NCBI RefSeq assembly: GCF_921293095.1
Contig: NC_060252.1
Span: 1,426,001 to 1,490,000 of the forward strand
From: Ischnura elegans
Lineage: Eukaryota > Arthropoda > Insecta > Odonata > Coenagrionidae
Reading direction: 5' to 3'
DNA: 64,000 nucleotides
Below, piece by piece: positions 11,849-22,271 of this stretch. Numbering within the stretch: position 1 is the first letter of the stretch; each line of letters starts with the position of its first letter. The notes below the pieces were generated by a model. That model saw nothing but the letters and a program-made list of their open reading frames with translations. It searched no databases and had not been told where the DNA came from. The translations under genes and the position numbers were made by a program.

Positions 11849-14800
11849 CAGTAAACTCTTGATTTTACGAAGTCAGTGGGACCGGAAAATTGGCACTTCG
11901 TAAAATCGAGTTTCGTAAATTCAAACCTTTTTCATAAGTCACGAAAAAAATGTTCGCTTTTGTTTCTTCCGCCGTTTTTTGTCTTTAGTGGTCTTATTTA
12001 AATTTTTTCGGTGGTTATTCTCGGTATAATTCATAGAAAAGGCTTTTTGCTATCGATTTATGATGTGAAAAATCGTTAAATAATTATACCACCATAAAAT
12101 TCCCATTTCTTATTCATACTTCAACATCAACGATCGCTAAAGAAATTCCCGACCAGTTTAGAAAACGTAATTAAATAATGAATTGCAATGTTTATTATAA
12201 GAATTAACAGTAATAAATTTGTGGTTAGGAGCCAATAGCTACTATTAAGTATGCAAAAGATAGATATTTGTTTCTGACACCCACGGAATTTTAGCGGCAG
12301 CCGGCCTAACCGCCATTTATGTCGCCCTCTATCGCTCAGTGACGAGAAAAAAAGAAAAACAAAGGTCTTAGCCCGTTTCCAAAATAACCTTCGTAAGTTA
12401 ATATTTCGAGTTACTTCGTATTTTCAGCAGAATGTGCTATATTTTCACTGAGATTCAATTACGATCATAAATAACGTAGGATGTGACTATCTTCTGGCGA
12501 ATATTTGAAGTAAATTCTGTTTGAGTTCTCCGTCCGACTACTGTGTTCCATCATCTTCGCAGACGTTGCCATAAAAGACTTAATTCTTCATCAGGACAGT
12601 ATTCTTCATACCGGGTGTGAGGTGACCTGTTCATATAGCATGTTTCTCTCCTTTTATGCCGACAGGAGCAAGGTTCCAACCGGAAAACGACAGGAGAAAC
12701 ATCTTACAGTATCGGAGAAATATAGATAGAAACGTTATTATCCACATTGATTGTTTTCCTACAAGAGACGTTGTATCATTTCTCAACGTGGTTAAGTATT
12801 GGTTCGCTAGCGTGAATTCCCAAAAAATGGCACGCAAAAACCTGTACCGTCACCTCATTTAGTTTTCGTGTTCCTTTCTCCGCCGAATTGAAAGTTAGGC
12901 AAAGGATCATTGACATAGAGAAAAGATTTTCTTAGTTTTAGCACTAAAAAATAGTCGCGCCATAATCGTAAATAAATATAGTGTGGAAAGAGAAAAGAAA
13001 TTAATTTCAATTGAAAAGTCAGCTGAGAAAGGGAGAGAAAATTATAAGCGCGGCACCATTTTCCCGATAGTGGAAGATACTTCTTCCGCCTCTCTCCGGT
13101 TAATAACTTCCCTCCGTTGCAGGTAAAGATGAACCATGCCCTTCTCCACAATCGGGGAACGTTCTCAGTGGGTGGGGTGAATAAGAGTGGGATGGGGATT
13201 GCCTGAGGGAAGAAATGTGGTCAGCACAAGGACTGGTGAAGGGGGCAGGCCAAAGAAGGGTGGGGAAATGGCCTTCAGCTCTGCCTCAGTCTACTTTTGG
13301 GGGCCGTATTTTTTTGCGACGCACACAAGCTCAGTCTCCTTAGGGAGAGAGTGAATGGGAAATGCTGGGGAAGGAGGGGTTTGGGATGCGTAAGGTGGGT
13401 GTCAGCAAGATCAGCCAAAGGCTGCAGGAGGGAAGGGAAGGCTTTGGAAAGACAGAACCCCGCAGAACCCCAGCATGGGAGAACGGGGAAGCGCGTGAGA
13501 AGAAAGTTCATGGTTAGACTTGGAAGTGCGTCTTCATTACGAGAAGCTTGAAATATAAATTGGCGGTAAATAGAGCCCAGTACTAAAGATATTTAAGTTG
13601 TTCATTCACAAAGGCCAATATATACACGAAAAGATATTATGGCGCGGATTGCATGTATCAACGTCCATTTCGGGATGTTATTCATTTCTGTTCCCATGTA
13701 TAAAAGTAGCAAATAGATTTAAAAGAATGATAATCATGAATAAAAATATCTAAATCGATATCCAAACGCACATGAGCAAAATAGATGAATGTATACATAC
13801 CGATCCATCGCAAGTAATACCGCTCCAGCTTCTTCCGGTATAGGACTTTAAAATCCTGGATAATGCCTTGGTCCAAGGGCTGGGACTTGCTAGTCGAGTT
13901 CGGGGGTAAAAAGAGGACTCGAACATTAGCCAATTTTAGATCTTCCACGTATTAATGAACGGTGGCATTATCCATTATTAAAACAATTTTACTGTTCTCT
14001 CCAGCAATTTTTCTCTGTAGACGTATAACCGTTTGCTGGAAAATTTCTCGGGTCATCCAGCTGTTTTTATTTGCATGGTAAAAAACGGGGAGGGCTTCCA
14101 ATTTTAAATGTTTTAAGCACCGTGGCATTTCAAATTTCCCAATGACAACGGGCTTATTTTATCCGTGCCCGTTTGGTTGACGCACAGCCCCACAGTAACA
14201 CGCACTTTACTCTTTTTCCCCCAATGGCACCTTTGCCCTTTGAAACCCAGGGTTGCGTCAGGTAATGCATTAAAAATAGCCCAGTTTCAGGGGCCAGCGA
14301 GGGTGAGCTCGTCGAGGAAAGGGTCCCGGATTAGGGACCCTTCGAAGTGCTTCGGCGAAAAGTAGTCAAGTAGTCTTCGAAGTACGTTCACAGCAGTGCA
14401 AAGGGTTAATTAGGGGTGTACGAAATACTCCGCGCGACCTTCCTGACATGTTAAACTACGAATTATTGTCGATGCTATGTTTACGAACAGGCACGTAAAT
14501 AGGGGCATAATGTCAGCCGCGATATTTTAACTGAACTCCTACTCCCCCTAAATTCCCACAGTGAGGTTTTTGGCGACCCATTTCTCTCCAAAGTTGCATT
14601 ATCATTTACGATTTCGCACTTTTGATGGACCACAGTTGGAAGCGCTGATTTTTTAGCTACTTACGCCGGCGTAACTAGTTTTGTTGACAAATTTTTCGCC
14701 GTAGTTCGTATAAACGAATGCCATTTGCTCCTAGGGACCGAGCCGAGGTTCGTAAATTCAAAACATTTCGTATAATCGAAACTTCGTATAATCGAATAGC

Positions 14801-14899
14801 GCCATGTATTTAGCATAGGCTTTTCACCGGGACCGCAATATCACTTCGTATAATCGAAAACTTCGTAAAATCCTGCTTCGTAAAATCAAGAGTTTACTG
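11849..14899 (-). mobile_element. Tigger/pogo transposon, 3.05 kb
   Basis: The termini are perfect inverted repeats of 24 bp, beginning CAGTAAACTCTTGATTTTAC. TA lies directly outside both ends (11847-11848 and 14900-14901), the expected target for Tc1/pogo-type elements. Subterminal words with TTCGTAAAATCG recur at both ends. The minus strand carries part of a Tigger transposase (13803-14302). The interior 11950-13680 and 14303-14800 holds nothing else I recognise; 13140-13550 is unusually GC-rich. Confidence 0.8.
13803..14302 (-). pseudogene. Tigger transposase, DDE domain remnant
   Basis: On the minus strand broken frames give PETGLF, LPDATLGFKGQRCHWGKK, KVRVTVGLCVNQTGTDK, HANKNSWMTREIFQQ, then IVLIMDNATVH and NVRVLFLPPNSTSKSQPLDQ. 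MDN holds the second catalytic Asp and PLDQG the third, both classic Tigger signatures. One stop follows NATVH, and there are frameshifts in the upstream half. The reading ends LERYYLRWI, next to a possible donor site GGTATGTA. It lies inside an element whose termini fit the family. Confidence 0.85.
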
Positions 14900-14999
14900 T
14901 ATAAATTACTGATACATGCAATGGATAACAACATATTTTAGGAATAGTTATTTTGTTGTGATGGAAAATGTGTAAACAGATTTGTTCTTATTATTCACA

Positions 15000-15154
15000 G
15001 AAAAAAATAGTTTTTATTGACTCTAGAATCTCAACTTGCTAACCACAGAAAAACTGCCTTCCTTTGCATTTTTAAATTTTTCCCAAAACTGGGGTCTCAA
15101 AATTAGGGGGGGAGGGACTATATTCAGAGGGGGACTATATTCGGAGATATACGG
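15000..15154 (-). repeat. Solo terminus, CCGTATATCTCCGAATATAG family, copy 1
   Basis: Ends in TATTCGGAGATATACGG, preceded by two iterations of a GGGACTATATTC word and a G-rich run. Reverse complemented it begins CCGTATATCTCCGAATATAG, similar in layout to the ends of the 1442-3251 element. A second copy in the same orientation lies at 16620-16774. Confidence 0.45.
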
Positions 15155-15382
15155 TATATGTTCACTAATGCATGCATATTTGTTTAAACACATAAATATA
15201 ACAGTTTAAAAGACAGTAGTGCCTTTCAATTCCAAAGGATATGAAAAAATGGTGCCGATCACTGAAACCTCTCCATAGTGAGCCTCCATACATCAAATTG
15301 CCCAAATTTTGGTCCCCTCAATTACGATGTGAAGAGGTATTACTGTAAATAAGGTGGCATTTCAGTGACCCTTCAGTCTTAC

Positions 15383-15728
15383 CACAGTCAACGCAATCCA
15401 GCTGCTGGCCACTGTTGTGTTTCTCCGCTTCCGCGTGCGCCGCAAGTTCCCCCTCCGTGAGAAAGGCCGCATCGCAGTCAGCACACGAGAAGTGCGCAGT
15501 CCGTATGTGTGCCGAGAGGTCCTTGCCTTTGCCAAACACCGTGCCGCACGCCTAGCAAGGGAATTGCGACACTTCCTCTTCCGGGTGCGCAGTCTTGCGG
15601 TGCATGAGCAGGTAGTCGCTGCGGCAGAAGCGCTTGAGGCACGTGGGGCACTGGTACGGCTTCTCTGCGTTGTGTGTCTTGCGGTGGAGAGACAGCTTGT
15701 CCTTGCGGTTGAACGCACGACCACAGAT
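15383..15728 (-). pseudogene. C2H2 zinc-finger exon with one nonsense codon
   Basis: A GC-rich minus-strand exon, bounded by a good acceptor (CCCTCCTAG) and donor (TGTG followed by GTAAGA). It encodes fingers in register: the end of a first finger (AFNRKDKLSLHRKTH), a complete second (YQCPTCLKRF, then H and H), a third starting FPC, a fourth (FSCADCDAAF, then H and H) and the start of a fifth (LDCVDCG). The third finger is cut by a TAG between the two cysteines (15552-15554), where CAG (Gln) by a single C-to-T change would restore the pattern. Composition differs sharply from the AT-rich surroundings. It could be a host transcription-factor exon, a captured gene fragment, or a sequencing error. 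I do not recognise the specific gene. Confidence 0.6.
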
Positions 15729-15797
15729 CTAGGAGGGAGACAACAATGAACAATAGGTGGTAACCATGCGAAATAAAATACAGCACACTCCTGATTA

Positions 15798-16562
15798 CAG
15801 TGAGTCCTCGTTTAACGTCAATTACCGTTCCTGAAAAAAATGACGATAAATGAAATGACGTTAATCGAAACATAATATCCCATAAGAAACAATGTTAAAA
15901 GTGAATATCGGCTCCTAGACCTCACAATTCCTACGCAAAAAAATTTTAGCGTATCACATCTGGGGCATTTTTTACGATGGGAATGCCAAACTATGGCATA
16001 AATACGAGTTCCTGTCTTCATCGACGACAATAGCAGCAGTGACGTAAATCCTTCTCCATTTTCGCATCTTCCCGCATTTGCTTTTCGGCTTCGCTATGGT
16101 GGCCACCCGGGCGAGTGTCGCCTGGGCATTATCATCACTGAAACATCGTCGCAGTTACAGGAACCAAAATTATTGTGAACACGGCGAAAAGAGTGACGAC
16201 AAAACTCCCGAGTTCTACACGGAAAATTCCTTGAAATAACTTTTTAGGTTCCTGAAAACCATAATGTCAAGTAAAACCTTGCGCACCTACCTAAGAATGC
16301 ATTTTGAAGAAAATTTGCTAAAACCGTCATCGCAATTAACAATATACACACCGTTTTACACTTTGCTTAGACTGACTGTATTACCGCCCACAAAACGAAC
16401 AACCTGCAACGCCCGCCGCTTCGCCTTTTTTCTCGTGCGAAATTTAAAAGACTTGACGTTATCCCGAAGCGAAGGTGCGATAAACGAATGACGATCTCAA
16501 AATTTTCGTGACGTTATCGCAAAATGACGTTAAACGCGGTGACGTAGAACGAGGTCTCACTG
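15798..16562. mobile_element. Tigger/pogo-type MITE
   Basis: The left end reads CAGTGAGTCCTCGTTTAACG and the right end, reverse complemented, reads CAGTGAGACCTCGTTCTACG. TA flanks both sides (15796-15797 and 16563-16564). Subterminal TGACGTTA words recur at both ends. It is 765 bp long without any transposase-like frame, so it is non-autonomous. Confidence 0.72.
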
Positions 16563-16619
16563 TATATGGGCTAATGATGGGGAGAGATGGCACGAATACC
16601 ATATATATGTGTGAATATT

Positions 16620-16774
16620 GTCGGCCCTTTTTTCCAAAAATGCCCGTGGTAAAAGTAAAGGGGGGGTACTATATTCAAATGCATTTTTTCAACTTTTCCC
16701 GAAACTGAAGCCCCAAAATTAGGTGGGGGGGGGGGGAATATATTCGGAGGGGGACTATATTCGGAGAAATACGG
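16620..16774 (-). repeat. Solo terminus, CCGTATWTCTCCGAATATAG family, copy 2
   Basis: Same structure and orientation as the copy at 15000-15154: a CCCAAAATTAGG-like word, a long G run, two TATATTCGGAGG-type words and the end GAGAAATACGG. No opposite-facing partner was found. Confidence 0.45.
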
Positions 16775-16871
16775 AAATCAGAAAACATCAATCCAAACTT
16801 TTGCTTAAACATCTTCTAATTTTCATTATTTACATAAAACAAACAATATATTACTACTTATGCAGTTATTC

Positions 16872-17098
16872 TGTTATTTTAGAGTGCTCCTCAGACTCAA
16901 TGAGAATTTTCTTTGCCAGTTTTTGAATTTTTTTAGCGGCGATAACATGGTTGTAGTCATATCATTAATGCTCCATGTAAGGCCTGGTTTCAAAAACCCC
17001 TCATCGGTGTCTGCGTGATCACGGATACAGTAAAGTGGTTTGCACGAATTCTTCAAAAACCACTGTTCGATGTCGGAAACTACACTGTCAGGCACCAC
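16872..17098 (-). CDS. Unrecognised protein fragment, likely terminal exon
   Basis: A clean minus-strand frame of about 75 codons ends in TAA and has coding-like composition: VPDSVVSDIEQWF, LKNSCKPLYCIRDHADTDEG, FLKPGLTWSINDMTTTMLS, PLKKFKNWQRKFSLSLRSTL. The text reads as a folded, conserved-looking domain (Trp, Asp and Pro-rich loops, basic C-terminal helix), not as repeat noise. I do not recognise the family. Because the first codon is only a convenient ATG, it may be the last exon of a longer gene whose upstream exons were not identified. It lies just beyond the solo terminus at 16774. It could be host or TE-derived. Confidence 0.4.
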
Positions 17099-17435
17099 GC
17101 CACGTAGTCGCGTATGGCACTAGTTGCCGGGGTTGCAACTGCTGCGGGACGTGTATCCGTGATCAAGGACCACGGTCGCGCACTGCAAAGCTTGGAAAAC
17201 AGAGACATGGTACTCCACTGAATGCAGCTAGTGCGCGATCACTTCCATTCTATGAAGGGGATTCTAACAGAAATAATAAGCATAATAGGTGTATCTTCGC
17301 ATTAATGCAGTAATGCCGATGAGTTTGCATCCGATTTCTTAAAATAAAGATCGCAGAAAAAATTGAGTGGGAGTGAAGATCATGCATACGGAACGAACGA
17401 AAAAATACTGCCTGTCTGAGCTTTACAACAAAGTA

Positions 17436-19303
17436 CAGTGGAACCTCGCTAAAGCGAGTACGGGCTATAGCGACACTCCCGCTATAACGAGAGATAGCCG
17501 ATGCACCGTCAATTGACCCTACAATAAGCGTGTTAAAAAATTCGTTTTTACGAGACCCTTTTGGTGTTGGCTCTCGCCATAGCGAGGGTTTCACCGCCGG
17601 AAGACTTTCATCAAGACTCCTTAACCTCTGTAATTGCTAGCGATCTGTTAGAAATGAAGTTAATGGAGTGCTCAGGCTCAAATTTATGTGGTAAACCGTC
17701 GTTCGATAAATAAGTAGTTAATTTTGGTGAAAATATTGTGGCATTAGCATTCGCGAATGCTTAATCTTCTTTTGTTCCTCGGGCGGCAGAAAGCAGTCGG
17801 CAGCATACCCGCACGTCCGTGAGTTGCGTGAATAGAAAGCATTTGATGGCAGTCACCATGGCCAAAAAAACACCAAACACGTCTAAGCGAGAAAATAAAA
17901 ATAAAGGAGTAATATGAGTGTCGAAATTAAATTTATCTTCCTATTCGCTCTGCAAAATTAAAAAAAACAAAAGCGCCCAAGGGATGCAGACGATGAAGAG
18001 TTATAAGGAGCTTTGTTCGGGTGGTTTTGCCCATTCAAATCTGCGGGAACTTCTGAGAAAGGGGCTAGGCCCAAGCCTGAAGCGGAGTACTTTAGGGATA
18101 GATTGCGAATCGAGAATTTTAAGAGTGCGGAAGGTTGATTATACTAATGCGAAGCACCAAAGCGTTATCTCCCCTCACAACTCCCCTGGTGATGCCTGCG
18201 GTGTAAACCTGAAGTCGTGGAAGAGAGGACTCCGATCATAAGTATCTTTAGAAGTATTCCCCGCGTCATATAACATAGACGAAACGGAACTTTTTTTATA
18301 TACAACTCCCCGACAAAACCCTTGCAGTATGAGGTATTACTTGCAATGATGCCTCTAAAGGTAGGTAGTGCGCCTTAGCGATGATGTAGGATGTACGAAG
18401 CAATGATACTCAGCGTGAATTGTCCGGATGGACGTATTTATTCTCCGTTGCGGATTTACAAGGGTGAACTATTCGGGTCATTGGTCGGAGTCGTACTGGC
18501 GCTCTCTTTTGTTACGTAGGTAGCCGAACATCCCCTGGTGGCCGCTGGAAGAACTCACAGAACAACTAACTCTCGTTTGCAGTGCCGTGGTAAACTCGGT
18601 GTATCATTTCAAATACGTCGCGAGCGTAAAACTCAAAAAGAAACTTTTTTTCAACAACGGTAATTTTAATCACGTCATTTTTCAAGCTTAGCAAACTTTT
18701 TACCGTAGATGATGAAGATATTACATTATCTGATAGAAAAAGTCTTCCAAGGCGGGAACGTTATACAACCTTCCACCGGTAGAAACAAATGTAATGCGTT
18801 ATTTCACTTCACTGCCGGTTAACGTACAGAAACAATAAACATACACCAATGGAAACCTTTGAGGCATTAAATAACCGCGATACTGTTTTGTCAGTAAATT
18901 TTTGAATTTTCAGTGGAAAATACCAAAATAATAGAATGATCACGTAAATGAACTAATTAAGTGCATAGAAAAATGACTTCGTCGGTTGTGCATTAGCATA
19001 ATGATTGACGAAACAATGCTTTCCATGATTTTTATTCAGTGCGGCGCTTATAAATGGTTTGAATAGTTAGTCGTTGTTCGAGTAAGGAAATTTAGTGATG
19101 CAAAAAACATCGCCTTTCGTCTGGATTTATGCTTACGTTTATCGGATAGATGTTTATCTGTCGCCGCACCACTCCTGTTCCTGTATATCTGTCCGCAACA
19201 GGTATATTGGCTATTATTTGCTCCACCTCCGGTAAAGCGACAATTCGCTATAGCGAGTGTTTATTAGTGCACCGTGGGGTGTCGTTATATCGAGGTTGCA
19301 CTG
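17436..19303 (+). mobile_element. Tigger/pogo transposon, 1.87 kb
   Basis: The left end reads CAGTGGAACCTCGCTAAAGC and the right end, reverse complemented, reads CAGTGCAACCTCGATATAAC. TA flanks both (17434-17435 and 19304-19305). Subterminal CGCTATAGCG-type words recur at both ends. A decayed N-terminal transposase reading is at 17858-18190. There is no catalytic domain, so it is an internally deleted or decayed copy. Confidence 0.75.
17858..18190 (+). pseudogene. Tigger transposase N-terminal (CENP-B HTH) remnant
   Basis: ATG at 17858 gives MAKKTPNTSKRENKNKGV. After frameshifts comes KRPRDADDEEL, ALFGWFCPFKSAGTSEKG, then AEYFRDRLRIENFKSAEG, which follows the CENP-B-type second helix-turn-helix of Tigger proteins (LFxWFxxxRSAG, then F..RLGIENFKASEGW). 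Multiple stops and shifts are present. The DDE half is missing from the element. Confidence 0.65.
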
Positions 19304-19305
19304 TA

Positions 19306-21034
19306 ATAAGTTTTAAAAATTTTAATGTAAATTTTGTAAACCCAGTACCCCTATTGTTTGAACATGTAGCACAACTTTTGTATTGAGTGTATGTATTTTC
19401 ATTATTTGATTTGCAATCAACTACATACTACGTACGGTTTAATTCATGATTCTTTAAAATAATTGTTATTAACTTTTGATGATGGAAATAATATTTAATA
19501 ATGTTATATAGTGTTTTTAATGAACTTATTCAACAATTATTACGATTAAACTGAATATTGGTTGAAAATTAGGCGTTTTATTCCCAAATACATTTTAGGG
19601 GTCAAATGACCCCTAGCCGTCCTTCTACGTAGCGCGAAACTCCCGTCCTCCTAGTGTTCATATGAAAGTGGCAAACTCTTGCCTATTCATTTGCTATTGC
19701 GCACGGCATAGTTTTCTTCAAACAAGGACTATGCATAAGATTGCACTAATAGCGATAATAAATAAGTGTGAGTGACCAATGTGTGTACCGCATGAAATGA
19801 CCTGTAGTAGCATTAAAATCGAAAATAGCATAAAAATAACTCCAATGTTCGCCAAAAATAACAAAAACTAATTCTTTAAAATTCGTCATTTTATCTTATT
19901 TACCCGCAAAACTCATTAAACTGCTAATTTACTCTACTCATCTAAATTTTCCATCGATTTAAAATTACTGCCATAAAATATACACGTTACCACAAAAATA
20001 TACGCAAATAAAAGTGGAATAAAAAAGTTGACTCTTGAGTGCGACTCATAATTAAGTAGGTACCCCTGTGTGAACGGAAGGGCCATTGTTGAGTATAAAT
20101 AGCAGAAATGAGTTTTAAAATGTATACTGAAGTGCCGTTTGTAGACGAGGCAGTTGTAGTAAAGCAGGGAAAGAGTTGTAAGAAGCAGTTGAAAGCACGG
20201 TCTTTAGCGAGCGCGCCATGTGCAAAATGTTGAGCAAAAGGTATTTAAAGTGAAGCCCTGGTGTTGTAGTGAACGCTTATAGAAAAACAAGGAAGAAAAC
20301 CTGGTGAAATAACGGCAATAATAACCATAGGGGTGAATGGATTCTATCTGCGTGAAATTCCATGGTAGCCATTTGCAGCGCTTTTTCTTTTTTTTCATTG
20401 ACTGAAATCTTTTAACATGGCAGTGGACATCTACGAAAGGAAATAGCCATAAATATTATAAAACAAAGTGAATATATTGTGAGAAAAAGGTAGCCTGTAG
20501 CATTCGGTCTCGATTCCTTAAGGAATTCATTTATTTTTCGGAAATACCTCTTCTTGCATTTTGATTATAAAATGTAATTTCCTACGTAATTTATATGAAC
20601 TTTTAAGTACGGCTTGCCTTAATGAGAGTTTCCATAGCCTCTGACGATCAATATTAGCTCATTTCCAGTTTCAGGACCACACCACGCGACGAAAGAAGCG
20701 ATAATTGGTCTAAGATACAAGAGGCTTTATTTCATTCGTTGGTTTAATCCATTTTGATGGAAATGTAGTACCTCCTCAATCCTGTTGAACCACACCGAAT
20801 TTGATACCAATGGGTGGACAAAAATAGTTTGCCTAGATTATTCAAGGTAAAAAAATTCACCAAGGGAAAGGACGTGTCAATTTTATCAAAATTTGAATTC
20901 AAATTTTTACATCTAACACTAATCTAAATTTGATAATTCATGCCACTTAATGAAGGATTGACCGTAGAACAAGAAATAGAAACTAAATGATTATGACTTT
21001 TCTTATGATTTAAATTTGCAAAACATTACTTTAC
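19306..21034. other. AT-rich stretch, no gene recognised
   Basis: A TATAAATAG word near 20094 followed by a moderately GC-richer 150 bp resembles a core promoter by eye, but no coding sequence or repeat partner supports it. Nothing else identifiable. Confidence 0.3.
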
Positions 21035-21164
21035 CTGTAACTATGTCGGTCGGCACTGCAGTAGTAGAGATAAATGAAGCGGAATCCCAGGTAGAAAATA
21101 GCAGCCACAGAGAACCACAATGGATAGAGGGCCATGGCAATCGAGAGTGCAATGAACCTGCAAC
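21035..21164 (-). CDS. Possible membrane-protein exon, unrecognised
   Basis: The minus strand shows an acceptor (TCCATAG) at 21165-21166, a donor (ACAG followed by GTAAAG) at 21034, and a single open frame between. It reads CRFIALSIAMALYPLWFSVA, AIFYLGFRFIYLYYCSADRH, SYR. This is two hydrophobic stretches ending in a polar segment, as in a multi-pass membrane protein or a signal anchor. No other exons were found nearby and I do not recognise the family. Host origin is more likely than TE origin, but this rests on one 130-nt exon. Confidence 0.35.
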
Positions 21165-21910
21165 CTATGGATACGGAAGAAAACCACAGGTTAATGCAGG
21201 AAGAGAAAGTTAAAATTCTGAAAATGTGATTTACATTTATTGCTCAACAATATAATTACTCTTGTTTGCCATAAGAAAAAAGTAGAGGATGAAAGGTAGT
21301 CCTTGCACAAGGTCCGACCGACGACAATGCGTGCGGATTATTACGAAACAACATATCCAGAGCACATTCCGAGGTAACCTCGTTCCCCGTTGGAAACATG
21401 CACAACGATGAAAAACATGAAAATGCCTTTTCACATGCCGCTCAATAAAGAAATGCATAATTGATGTGTGATGCAACACCACCAACCACTTCCAACGCAA
21501 GTTTGACAAGTGTGGTGTGAGTACTTTGCAACGTGACTAGACTTGCACAACGACTCAGAAGCAATTGGACCCCTTTTCGGGAAGGTTGGCAGTTTTATTA
21601 GTGATTAGATGACCCAGTGAACTAAGTATTACCTTCTTCTATCTATCTATATGCAATTAATTAAGACTAGTTAAACTATTTCAGATACAAACACAAAATT
21701 GAATTTTACCAGATACTAATATGATATATTACCTTGTAAGTGGGCATGGAATGCTGCTCCCTTCTTTCATTACTTTCTTATTATTGCTTTTATTACTTTC
21801 TTGATACTCATAATTTTTCCCACATTCCCAACGGCAGCGACATCCTTGTGGAAACAGTTGATGCCGTGACCCTTTACACATCTATCCCCCACGAGGAAGG
21901 AATCCCTGTA

Positions 21911-22160
21911 AACCATAATGGTTGCCACAACGTTGCAGCAACGTCTCACGGCAACCAACTGGGAGTTCCATGCAACGTTGTGACAACGTCTTATTTACTG
22001 CCAAACGTCCTCCGTATTACGTTTTCACAACGTCTTCACAACATCTTTGCAACGTGACACGTAACATGATTGCAACCTGCCTGCAACCTTCTGTAAACCA
22101 TATAGGTTGCCACAACGTTGCAGCTACGTCTCACGTCAACCAATTTACTGCCAAAATTTA
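21911..22160. repeat. Element B left subterminal repeats
   Basis: About a dozen CAACGT/ACGTTG words in both orientations, many within GTTGCCACAACGTTGCAGC-type units. The unit containing GGTTGCCACAACGTTGCAGC occurs twice, near 21918 and 22104. Likely binding sites for element-encoded proteins, by analogy with CACTA subterminal repeats. Confidence 0.65.
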
Positions 22161-22271
22161 ATCCTTACTACATTTTCACAAATCTTCGCCACCAGAAGCG
22201 TAACGTGATGCAACCTTTAATAAATAATACTTTAAATTGTGTCGTTTCAAAGGAAATTTTTTTATTATTCC

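Noticed and set aside
13275-13551. Paired open frames in a GC-rich patch inside the Tigger element
   Set aside because: Both strands open, no motif, inside a non-coding part of a transposon.
15362-15873. Alternative frames (110-131 codons) across the zinc-finger exon
   Set aside because: Shadows of the C2H2 frame; none keeps the cysteine-histidine spacing.
20040-20480. Possible LTR or promoter around TATAAATAG
   Set aside because: No second copy, no TG...CA ends, no primer-binding site and no downstream retroelement in the right orientation.
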